A stretch of DNA of 64,000 bases, taken from contig CAIIXF020000009.1 of assembly GCA_903813345.2 (NCBI GenBank), forward strand, positions 35,023,759-35,087,758, given 5' to 3'. The notes below the pieces were generated by a model that saw nothing but the letters and a program-made list of their open reading frames with translations, ran no database searches and was not told the DNA's origin. The position numbers were made by a program, and so were the translations under genes. The stretch's first letter is position 1. Each line of letters starts with the position of its first letter. The stretch is from Owenia fusiformis. Lineage: Eukaryota > Annelida > Polychaeta > Sabellida > Oweniidae. Positions 15,401-27,400 of the stretch are shown piece after piece.

Positions 15401-18400
15401 TCAGGTGAAACAGAAAGGTGCTATGAGTATCAGAGTGCACCGCAATGATTAATACAGTCTCAGCCCTGAGATGTTTCAGGTGAAACAGAAAGATGCTATG
15501 AGTATCAGAGTGCACCGCAATGATTAATACAGTCTCAGCCCTGAGATGTTTCAGGTGAAACAGAAAGATGCTATGAGTATCAGAATGCACTGCAATGATT
15601 AATACAGTCTCAGCCCTGAGATGTTTAGGTGAAACAGAAAGATGCTATGAGTATCAGAATGCACTGCAATGATTAATACAGTCTCAGCCCTGAGATGTTT
15701 CAGGTGAAACAGAAAGATGCTATGAGTATCAGAATGCACTGCAATGATTAATACAGTCTCAGCCCTGAGATGTTTCAGGTGAAACAGAAAGATGCTATGA
15801 TATATCAGAATGCACTGCAATGATTAATACAGTCTCAGCCCTGAGATGTTTCAGGTGAAACAGAAAGATGCTATGATATATCAGAATGCACTGCAATGAT
15901 TAAACAGTCTCAGCCCTGAGATGTTTCAGGTGAAACAGAAAGATGCTATGAGTATCAGAATGCACTGCAATGATTAATACAGTCTCAGCCCTGAGATGTT
16001 TCAGGTGAAACAGAAAGATGCAATGATATATCAGAATGCACTGCAATGATTAATACAGTCTCAGCCCTGAGATGTTTCAGGTGAAACAGAAAGATGCTAT
16101 GATATATCAGAATGCACTGCAATGATTAATACAGTCTCAGCCCTGAGATGTTTCAGGTGAAACTGAAAGATGCTATGAGTATCAGAATGCACTGCAATGA
16201 TTAATACAGTCTCAGCCCTGAGATGTTTCAGGTGAAACAGAAAGATGCTATGAGTATCAGAATGCACTGCAATGATTAATACAGTCTCAGCCCTGAGATG
16301 TTTCAGGTAAAACAGAAAGATGTTATGAGTATCAGAATGCACTGCAATGATTAATACAGTCTCAGCCCTGAGATGTTTCAGGTGAAACAGAAAGATGCTA
16401 TGAGTATCAGAATGCACTGCAATGATCAATACAGTCTCAGCCCTGAGATGTTTCAGGTGAAACAGAAAGATGCTATGAGTATCAGAATGCACTGCAATGA
16501 TTAATACAGTCTCAGCCCTGAGATGTTTCAGGTGAAACTGAAAGATGCTATGAGTATCAGAATGCACTGCAATGATTAATACAGTCTCAGCCCTGAGATG
16601 TTTCAGGTGAAACAGAAAGATGCTATGAGTATCAGAATGCACTGCAATGATTAATACAGTCTCAGCCCTGAGATGTTTCAGGTGAAACAGAAAGATGCTA
16701 TGAGTATCAGAATGCACTGCAATGATTAATACAGTCTCAGCCCTGAGATGTTTTAGGTGAAACAGAAAGATGCTATGAGTATCAGAATGCACTGCAATGA
16801 TTAATACAGTCTCAGCCCTGAGATGTTTCAGGTGAAACAGAAAGATGCTATGAGTATCAGAATGCACTGCAATGATTAATACAGTCTCAGCCCTGAGATG
16901 TTTCAGGTGAAACAGAAAGATGCTATGAGTATCAGAATGCACTGCAATGATTAATACAGTCTCAGCCCTGAGATGTTTCAGGTGAAACAGAAAGATGCTA
17001 TGAGTATCAGAATGCACTGCAATGATTAATACAGTCTCAGCCCTGAGATGTTTCAGGTAAAACAGAAAGATGCTATGAGTATCAGAATGCAATGCAATGA
17101 TTAATACAGTCTCAGCCCTGAGATGTTTCAGGTGAAACAGAAAGATGCTATGATATATCAGAATGCAATGCAATGATTAATACAGTCTCAGCCCTGAGAT
17201 GTTTCAGGTGAAACAGAAAGATGCTATGAGTATCAGAATGCACTGCAATGATTAATAGTCTCAGCCCTGAGATGTTTCAGGTGAAACAGAAAGATGCTAT
17301 GATATATCAGAATGCACTGCAATGATTAATACAGTCTCAGCCCTGAGATGTTTCAGGTGAAACAGAAAGATGCTATGAGTATCAGAATGCACCGCAATGA
17401 TTAATACGGTCCAAGCCCTGAGATGTTTCAGGTGAAACAGAAAGATGCTATGAGTATCAGAATGCACTGCAATGATTAATAGTCTCAGCCCTGAGATGTT
17501 TCAGGTGAAACAGAAAGATGCTATGAGTATCAGAATGCACTGTGATGATTAATACAGTCTCAGCCCTGAGATGTTTCAGGTGAAACAGAAAGATGCTATG
17601 AGTATCAGAATGCACTGTGATGATTAATACAGTCTCAGCCCTGAGATGTTTCAGGTGAAACAGAAAGATGCTATGAGTATCAGAATGCACTGCAATGATT
17701 AATAGTCTCAGCCCTGAGATGTTTCAGGTGAAACAGAAAGATGCTATGATATATCAGAATGCACTGCGATGATTAATACAGTCTCAGCCCTGAGATGTTT
17801 CAGGTGAAACAGAAAGATGCTATGAGTATCAGAATGCACTGCAATGATAAATACAGTCTCAGCCCTGAGATGTTTCAGGTGAAACAGAAAGATGCTATGA
17901 GTATCAGAATGCACTGCAATGATTAATACAGTCTCAGCCCTGAGATGTTTCAGGTGAAACAGAAAGATGCTATGAGTATCAGAATGCACTGCAATGATTA
18001 ATACAGTCTCAGCCCTGAGATGTTTCAGGTGAAACAGAAAGATGCTATGAGTATCAGAATGCACTGCAATGATTAATACAGTCTCAGCCCTGAGATGTTT
18101 CAGGTGAAACAGAAAGATGCTATGAGTATCAGAATGCACTGCAATGATTAATACAGTCTCAGCCCTGAGATGTTTCAGGTGAAACAGAAAGATGCTATGA
18201 GTATCAGAATGCACTGCAATGATTAATAGTCTCAGCCCTGAGATGTTTAAGGTGAAACAGAAAGATGCTATGAGTATCAGAATGCACTGCAATGATTAAT
18301 ACAGTCTCAGCCCTGAGATGTTTCAGGTGAAACAGAAAGATGCTATGAGTATCAGAATGCAATGCAATGATTAATACAGTCTCAGCCCTAAGATGTTTCA

Positions 18401-21400
18401 GGTGAAACAGAAAGATGCTATGAGTATCAGAATGCACTGCAATGATTAATACAGTCTCAGCCCTGAGATGTTTCAGGTGAAACAGAAAGATGCTATGAGT
18501 ATCAGAATGCAATGCAATGATTAATACAGTCTCAGCCCTAAGATGTTTCAGGTGAAACAGAAAGATGCTATGAGTATCAAAAAGCACTGCGATGATTAAT
18601 ACAGTCTCAGCCCTGAGATGTTTCAGGTGAAACAGAAAGATGCTATGAGTATCAAAAAGCACTGCGATGATTAATACAGTCTCAGCCCTGAGATGTTTCA
18701 GGTGAAACAGAAAGATGCTATGAGTATCAGAATGCACTGCAATGATTAATACAGTCTCAGCCCTGAGATGTTTAAGGTGAAACAGAAAGATGCTATGAGT
18801 ATCAGAATGCACTGCAATGATTAATACAGTCTCAGCCCTGAGATGTTTCAGGTGAAACAGAAAGATGCTATGAGTATCAGAATGCACTGCAATGATTAAT
18901 ACAGTCTCAGCCCTGAGATGTTTCAGGTGAAACAGAAAGATGCTATGAGTATCAAAAAGCACTGCGATGATTAATACAGTCTCAGCCCTGAGATGTTTCA
19001 GGTGAAACAGAAAGATGCTATGAGTATCAGAATGCAATGCAATGATTAATACAGTCTCAGCCCTGAGATGTTTCAGGTGAAACAGAAAGATGCTATGAGT
19101 ATCAGAATGCACTGCAATGATTAATACAGTCTCAGCCCTGAGATGTTTTAGGTGAAACAGAAAGATGCTATGAGTATCAGAATGCACTGCAATGATTAAT
19201 ACAGTCTCAGCCCTGAGATGTTTCAGGTGAAACAGAAAGATGCTATGAGTATCAGAATGCACTGCAATGATTAATACAGTCTCAGCCCTGAAATGTTTCA
19301 GGTGAAACAGAAAGATGCTATGAGTATCAGAGTGCACCGCAATGATAAATACAGTCTCAGCCCTGAGATGTTTCAGGTGAAACAGAAAGATGCTATGAGT
19401 ATCAGAATGCACTGCAATGATTAATACAGTCTCAGCCCTGAGATGTTTCAGGTGAAACAGAAAGATGCTATGAGTATCAGAATGCACTGCAATGATTAAT
19501 ACAGTCTCAGCCCTGAAATGTTTCAGGTGAAACAGAAAGATGCTATGAGTATCAGAATGCACTGTATTGATTAATACAGTCTCAGCCCTGAAATGTTTCA
19601 GGTGAAACAGAAAGATGCTATGAGTATCAGAGTGCACCGCAATGATTAATACAGTCTCAGCCCTGAGATGTTTCAGGTGAAACAGAAAGATGCTATGAGT
19701 ATCAGAATGCACTGCAATGATTAATACAGTCTCAGCCCTGAGATGTTTCAGGTGAAACAGAAAGATGCTATGAGTATCAGAATGCAATGCAATGATTAAT
19801 ACAGTCTCAGCCCTGAGATGTTTCAGGTGAAACAGAAAGATGCTATGAGTATCAGAATGCACTGCAATGATTAATACAGTCTCAGCCCTGAGATGTTTCA
19901 GGTGAAACAGAAAGATGCTATGAGTATCAGAATGCACTGCAATGATTAATAGTCTCAGCCCTGAGATGTTTCAGGTGAAACAGAAAGATGCTATGAGTAT
20001 CAGAATGCACTGCAATGATTAATAGTCTCAGCCCTGAGATGTTTAGGTGAAACAGAAAGATGCTATGAGTATCAGAGTGCACCGCAATGATTAATACAGT
20101 CTCAGCCCTGAGATGTTTCAGGTGAAACAGAAAGATGCTATGAGTATCAGAATGCACTGCAATGATTAATACAGTCTCAGCCCTGAGATGTTTCAGGTGA
20201 AACAGAAAGATGCTATGATATATCAGAATGCACTGCAATGATTAATACAGTCTCAGCCCTGAGATGTTTCAGGTGAAACAGAAAGATGCTATGATATATC
20301 AGAATGCACTGCAATGATTAATACAGTCTCAGCCCTGAGATGTTTTAGGTGAAACAGAAAGATGCTATGAGTATCAGAATGCACTGCAATGATTAATACA
20401 GTCTCAGCCCTGAGATGTTTCAGGTGAAACAGAAAGATGCTATGAGTATCAGAATGCACTGCAATGATTAATACAGTCTCAGCCCTGAGATGTTTAGGTG
20501 AAACAGAAAGATGCTATGAGTATCAGAATGCACTGCAATGATTAATACAGTCTCAGCCCTGAGATGTTTCAGGTGAAACAGAAAGATGCTATGAGTATCA
20601 GAATGCACTGCAATGATTAATACAGTCTCAGCCCTGAGATGTTTCAGGTGAAACAGAAAGATGCTATGAGTATCAGAATGCACTGCAATGATTAATACAG
20701 TCTCAGCCCTGAGATGTTTCAGGTGAAACAGAAAGATGCTATGAGTATCAGAATGCACTGCAATGATTAATACAGTCTCAGCCCTGAGATGTTTCAGGTG
20801 AAACAGAAAGATGCTATGAGTATCAGAATGCACTGCAATGATTAATACAGTCTCAGCCCTGAGATGTTTCAGGTGAAACAGAAAGGTGCTATGAGTATCA
20901 GAGTGCACCGCAATGATTAATACAGTCTCAGCCCTGAGATGTTTCAGGTGAAACAGAAAGATGCTATGAGTATCAGAGTGCACCGCAATGATTAATACAG
21001 TCTCAGCCCTGAGATGTTTCAGGTGAAACAGAAAGATGCTATGAGTATCAGAATGCACTGCAATGATTAATACAGTCTCAGCCCTGAGATGTTTAGGTGA
21101 AACAGAAAGATGCTATGAGTATCAGAATGCACTGCAATGATTAATACAGTCTCAGCCCTGAGATGTTTCAGGTGAAACAGAAAGATGCTATGAGTATCAG
21201 AATGCACTGCAATGATTAATACAGTCTCAGCCCTGAGATGTTTCAGGTGAAACAGAAAGATGCTATGAGTATCAGAATGCACTGCAATGATTAATACAGT
21301 CTCAGCCCTGAGATGTTTAGGTGAAACAGAAAGATGCTATGAGTATCAGAGTGCACCGCAATGATTAATACAGTCTCAGCCCTGAGATGTTTCAGGTGAA

Positions 21401-24400
21401 ACAGAAAGATGCTATGAGTATCAGAATGCACTGCAATGATTAATACAGTCTCAGCCCTGAGATGTTTCAGGTGAAACAAAAAGATGCTATGAGTATCAGA
21501 ATGCACTGCAATGATTAATACAGTCTCAGCCCTGAGATGTTTCAGGTGAAACAGAAAGATGCTATGAGTATCAGAATGCACTGCAATGATTAATACAGTC
21601 TCAGCCCTGAGATGTTTCAGGTGAAACAGAAAGATGCTATGAGTATCAGAATGCACTGCAATGATTAATACAGTCTCAGCCCTGAGATGTTTCAGGTGAA
21701 ACAGAAAGATGCTATGAGTATCAGAATGCACTGCAATGATTAATACAGTCTCAGCCCTGAGATGTTTCAGGTGAAACAGAAAGGTGCTATGAGTATCAGA
21801 GTGCACCGCAATGATTAATACAGTCTCAGCCCTGAGATGTTTCAGGTGAAACAGAAAGATGCTATGAGTATCAGAGTGCACCGCAATGATTAATACAGTC
21901 TCAGCCCTGAGATGTTTCAGGTGAAACAGAAAGATGCTATGAGTATCAGAATGCACTGCAATGATTAATACAGTCTCAGCCCTGAGATGTTTAGGTGAAA
22001 CAGAAAGATGCTATGAGTATCAGAATGCACTGCAATGATTAATACAGTCTCAGCCCTGAGATGTTTCAGGTGAAACAGAAAGATGCTATGAGTATCAGAA
22101 TGCACTGCAATGATTAATACAGTCTCAGCCCTGAGATGTTTCAGGTGAAACAGAAAGATGCTATGATATATCAGAATGCACTGCAATGATTAATACAGTC
22201 TCAGCCCTGAGATGTTTCAGGTGAAACAGAAAGATGCTATGATATATCAGAATGCACTGCAATGATTAAACAGTCTCAGCCCTGAGATGTTTCAGGTGAA
22301 ACAGAAAGATGCTATGAGTATCAGAATGCACTGCAATGATTAATACAGTCTCAGCCCTGAGATGTTTCAGGTGAAACAGAAAGATGCAATGATATATCAG
22401 AATGCACTGCAATGATTAATACAGTCTCAGCCCTGAGATGTTTCAGGTGAAACAGAAAGATGCTATGATATATCAGAATGCACTGCAATGATTAATACAG
22501 TCTCAGCCCTGAGATGTTTCAGGTGAAACTGAAAGATGCTATGAGTATCAGAATGCACTGCAATGATTAATACAGTCTCAGCCCTGAGATGTTTCAGGTG
22601 AAACAGAAAGATGCTATGAGTATCAGAATGCACTGCAATGATTAATACAGTCTCAGCCCTGAGATGTTTCAGGTAAAACAGAAAGATGTTATGAGTATCA
22701 GAATGCACTGCAATGATTAATACAGTCTCAGCCCTGAGATGTTTCAGGTGAAACAGAAAGATGCTATGAGTATCAGAATGCACTGCAATGATCAATACAG
22801 TCTCAGCCCTGAGATGTTTCAGGTGAAACAGAAAGATGCTATGAGTATCAGAATGCACTGCAATGATTAATACAGTCTCAGCCCTGAGATGTTTCAGGTG
22901 AAACTGAAAGATGCTATGAGTATCAGAATGCACTGCAATGATTAATACAGTCTCAGCCCTGAGATGTTTCAGGTGAAACAGAAAGATGCTATGAGTATCA
23001 GAATGCACTGCAATGATTAATACAGTCTCAGCCCTGAGATGTTTCAGGTGAAACAGAAAGATGCTATGAGTATCAGAATGCACTGCAATGATTAATACAG
23101 TCTCAGCCCTGAGATGTTTTAGGTGAAACAGAAAGATGCTATGAGTATCAGAATGCACTGCAATGATTAATACAGTCTCAGCCCTGAGATGTTTCAGGTG
23201 AAACAGAAAGATGCTATGAGTATCAGAATGCACTGCAATGATTAATACAGTCTCAGCCCTGAGATGTTTCAGGTGAAACAGAAAGATGCTATGAGTATCA
23301 GAATGCACTGCAATGATTAATACAGTCTCAGCCCTGAGATGTTTCAGGTGAAACAGAAAGATGCTATGAGTATCAGAATGCACTGCAATGATTAATACAG
23401 TCTCAGCCCTGAGATGTTTCAGGTAAAACAGAAAGATGCTATGAGTATCAGAATGCACTGCAATGATTAATACAGTCTCAGCCCTGAGATGTTTCAGGTG
23501 AAACAGAAAGATGCTATGAGTATCAGAATGCACTGCAATGATTAATACAGTCTCAGCCCTAAGATGTTTCAGGTGAAACAGAAAGATGCTATGAGTATCA
23601 AAAAGCACTGCGATGATTAATACAGTCTCAGCCCTGAGATGTTTCAGGTGAAACAGAAAGATGCTATGAGTATCAGAATGCACTGCAATGATTAATACAG
23701 TCTCAGCCCTAAGATGTTTCAGGTGAAACAGAAAGATGCTATGAGTATCAGAATGCACTGCAATGATTAATACAGTCTCAGCCCTGAGATGTTTCAGGTG
23801 AAACAGAAAGATGCTATGAGTATCAGAATGCACTGCAATGATTAATACAGTCTCAGCCCTGAGATGTTTCAGGTGAAACAGAAAGATGCTATGAGTATCA
23901 GAATGCACTGCAATGATTAATACAGTCTCAGCCCTGAGATGTTTCAGGTGAAACAGAAAGATGTTATGAGTATCAGAATGCACTGCAATGATTAATACAG
24001 TCTCAGCCCTGAGATGTTTCAGGTGAAACAGAAAGATGCTATGAGTATCAGAATGCACTGCAATGATTAATAGTCTCAGCCCTGAGATGTTTAAGGTGAA
24101 ACAGAAAGATGCTATGAGTATCAGAATGCACTGCAATGGTTAATACAGTCTCAGCCCTGAGATGTTTCAGGTGAAACAGAAAGATGCTATGAGTATCAGA
24201 ATGCACTGCAATGATTAATACAGTCTCAGCCCTGAGATGTTTCAGGTGAAACAGAAAGATGCTATGAGTATCAGAATGCACTGCAATGATTAATACAGTC
24301 TCAGCCCTGAGATGTTTCAGGTGAAACAGAAAGATGCTATGAGTATCAGAATGCACTGCAATGATTAATACAGTCTCAGCCCTGAGATGTTTTAGGTGAA

Positions 24401-27400
24401 ACAGAAAGATGCTATGAGTATCAGAATGCACTGCAATGATTAATACAGTCTCAGCCCTGAGATGTTTAGGTGAAACAGAAAGATGCTATGAGTATCAGAA
24501 TGCACTGCAATGATTAATACAGTCTCAGCCCTGAGATGTTTCAGGTGAAACAGAAAGATGCTATGAGTATCAGAATGCACTGCAATGATTAATACAGTCT
24601 CAGCCCTGAGATGTTTCAGGTGAAACAGAAAGATGCTATGAGTATCAGAATGCACTGCAATGATTAATACAGTCTCAGCCCTGAGATGTTTCAGGTGAAA
24701 CAGAAAGATGCTATGAGTATCAGAATGCACTGCAATGATTAATACAGTCTCAGCCCTGAGATGTTTCAGGTGAAACAGAAAGATGCTATGAGTATCAGAA
24801 TGCACTGCAATGATTAATACAGTCTCAGCCCTGAGATGTTTTAGGTGAAACAGAAAGATGCTATGAGTATCAGAATGCACTGCAATGATTAATACAGTCT
24901 CAGCCCTGAGATGTTTCAGGTGAAACAGAAAGATGCTATGATATATCAGAATGCACTGCAATGATTAATACAGTCTCAGCCCTGAGATGTTTCAGGTGAA
25001 ACAGAAAGATGCTATGAGTATCAGAATGCACTGCAATGATTAATACAGTCTCAGCCCTGAAATGTTTCAGGTGAAACAGAAAGATGCTATGAGTATCAGA
25101 ATGCACTGCAATGATTAATACAGTCTCAGCCCTGAGATGTTTCAGGTGAAACAGAAAGATGCTATGAGTATCAGAATGCACTGCAATGATTAATACAGTC
25201 TCAGCCCTGAGATGTTTCAGGTGAAACAGAAAGATGCTATGAGTATCAGAATGCACTGCAATGATTAATACAGTCTCAGCCCTGAGATGTTTCAGGTGAA
25301 ACAGAAAGATGCTATGAGTATCAGAATGCACTGCAATGATTAATACAGTCTCAGCCCTGAGATGTTTCAGGTGAAACAGAAAGATGCTATGAGTATCAGA
25401 ATGCACTGCAATGATTAATACAGTCTCAGCCCTGAGATGTTTCAGGTGAAACAGAAAGATGCTATGAGTATCAGAATGCACTGCAATGATTAATACAGTC
25501 TCAGCCCTGAGATGTTTCAGGTGAAACAGAAAGATGCTATGGGTATCAGAGTGCACTGCAATGATTAATAGAGCACTTTCATTCATTTTAAGAGTTATTG
25601 TTTCATTAGGAAATTGCCTCTACATCTACAGTGTATGTAATGTAACATTTTTTATCAAGTAATCTAATGAAATATTCATGATATAGATATTAAAATGATG
25701 AGCATCCTTTCTCATTACTAGTTGATTCAGATAGCATGCAATATAAGTGTACTATATCATGAACATGTACTAGCATATAAAATAAAAAAATCTTCCAATA
25801 CAGATATTATACATGCTCGAATGACAAACGCCTCTGATATTACTTGCAAAATAAATCATTGTTTTTTATTTGTTCAGAGTTTATTAAAATAATTCCCTTG
25901 AAAATATACTCTATCTTATATGACTTTGGTTATCTGATTAGTGATAGATTCAAAATGAAAATATGAAAGTTACAGAATTTGGCTTTCTCACAACAAGGTA
26001 TGGTTGGCTCTGAGCGACTTATGAGGTTTCTCTTAAACTTAAGACAAAGCTAAAGACAAGATACCACTGAGGATTTGATTGATCCTGTAAAACACATTTG
26101 TAAAATACCTCTATATTCTTGGTAATCTAGACAAGCTGATCCCAGTGGTGTAAGGCAAATCATCAATAATAGATTTAACACAAATAGTCTCAGAGATGAA
26201 AGGATCTCTTGAAGTATTATACAACAGGAAATGTTATCCTAAATTATTGATTATAGGGCCATTATAGATCTCTAATCAAACTTGATTTGAGTGGGGGTAC
26301 TTCAGTCAATGATCATTGCATTGCGAAGGTTCATTTATTTATTAAGTAAATGTTGGGTCAATGACTTAATTAGCTCAAATCAGATTGAATCATACCAAAC
26401 TATGTGGTCATCATATTTTTGAACTGATATTGAGTAACTCACCAAATACAAATATATTGTCAAACCATCTCTGTGATGGACAAGCCTGTCAACCACTTTT
26501 TAAGTACATGTACCTCTATCTATGGAAGAGGGGATCTGTCTCAATGGAGATAAGTATACAGGAAGGAAATTGCAATTATCAAACATTATATTAGGTTTCA
26601 TTAGACTTGATTTGGCTTCTAAATCACATTACTGATAAAATTCATAATATATTTGGAAGATATCTCTAATTCCTCAAATACAGTACTGTGATACATTTTC
26701 TTGATTAATCTATTCAAAGAATTTTCTTTTAAAGTTCTTAATTTGAAATGATGTCATATCTATAGCCTTATTTAGAATGTTGATATTCAAGTTATTTGAA
26801 GTGTTTATGTAAAGTTTTTTGGCTCACAAGAATACTTGAGACCCTGACAGTTATCTTAACTCAATCCTGTCTTAAAGGGACAACAAGGCCTGGAGAGAGA
26901 ACATTTGGAAATTTTTTCCTTTTTCTGAGCTATCGGGGCAACATTTGGCTTAACATCTTCTTTGATCTACCTATTTTCTTAAAATATATGGATAAACTAT
27001 CAATTTCAGCATTAAGAAGTGTAAATTCAGTTCAAAGCTTCTATAAAGGGAGTCCCAGCTTTTTAAGATCCAACATGTTACAAGAGGAATATCAGCTGAA
27101 ATATCCAAACTTAAATATATTTTGACACTGGTACCATTATCTTTGAATGGCGCCTCTGCACTAATTGTTGCACCTTTAAACTCTTTTTTTTATTTCAACA
27201 TTTCCTATATGGTGTTATCTTATCTTGAAGACACTTAAACACAAAACAATAGATATCAGACACACCTAATCAACATGTTCAATACATATCAACAACTTTA
27301 CCTAAATACAGCCTCAAGAAATGCCCTAAATGTAAGGCTTTCCTACAGTCATATGCATAAACCAATAAATCTACAAAAATTCAATTTAATTCGTTTTTGC

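Larger units (their letters stand above)
9803..25570. repeat. 75-bp satellite, about 210 tandem copies (15.8 kb)
   Basis: The consensus unit on the plus strand runs ACTGCAATGATTAATACAGT, CTCAGCCCTGAGATGTTTCA, GGTGAAACAGAAAGATGCTA, TGAGTATCAGAATGC. Each unit carries two adjacent dyads, CTCAG-CC-CTGAG and GTTTCA-GG-TGAAAC. Variant units include one lacking ACA before GTCTCAG, one with GATATA in place of GAGTA, and one with GTTTAGG. Variants recur in order, revealing higher-order structure. The unit is 25 codons and has no stop in one minus-strand frame, giving apparent open frames of up to 577 codons. Since the array is intronic, I treat these as accidental. The first unit is truncated: CTGAG at 9813 runs directly into TATCAGAATGC. 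Confidence 0.95.

Noticed and set aside
26796-27125. A 109-codon plus-strand open frame
   Set aside because: It has no recognisable domain and lies in AT-rich intron sequence. TTAAAGGGACAAC in it looks like dispersed-repeat sequence, but I found no partner end.
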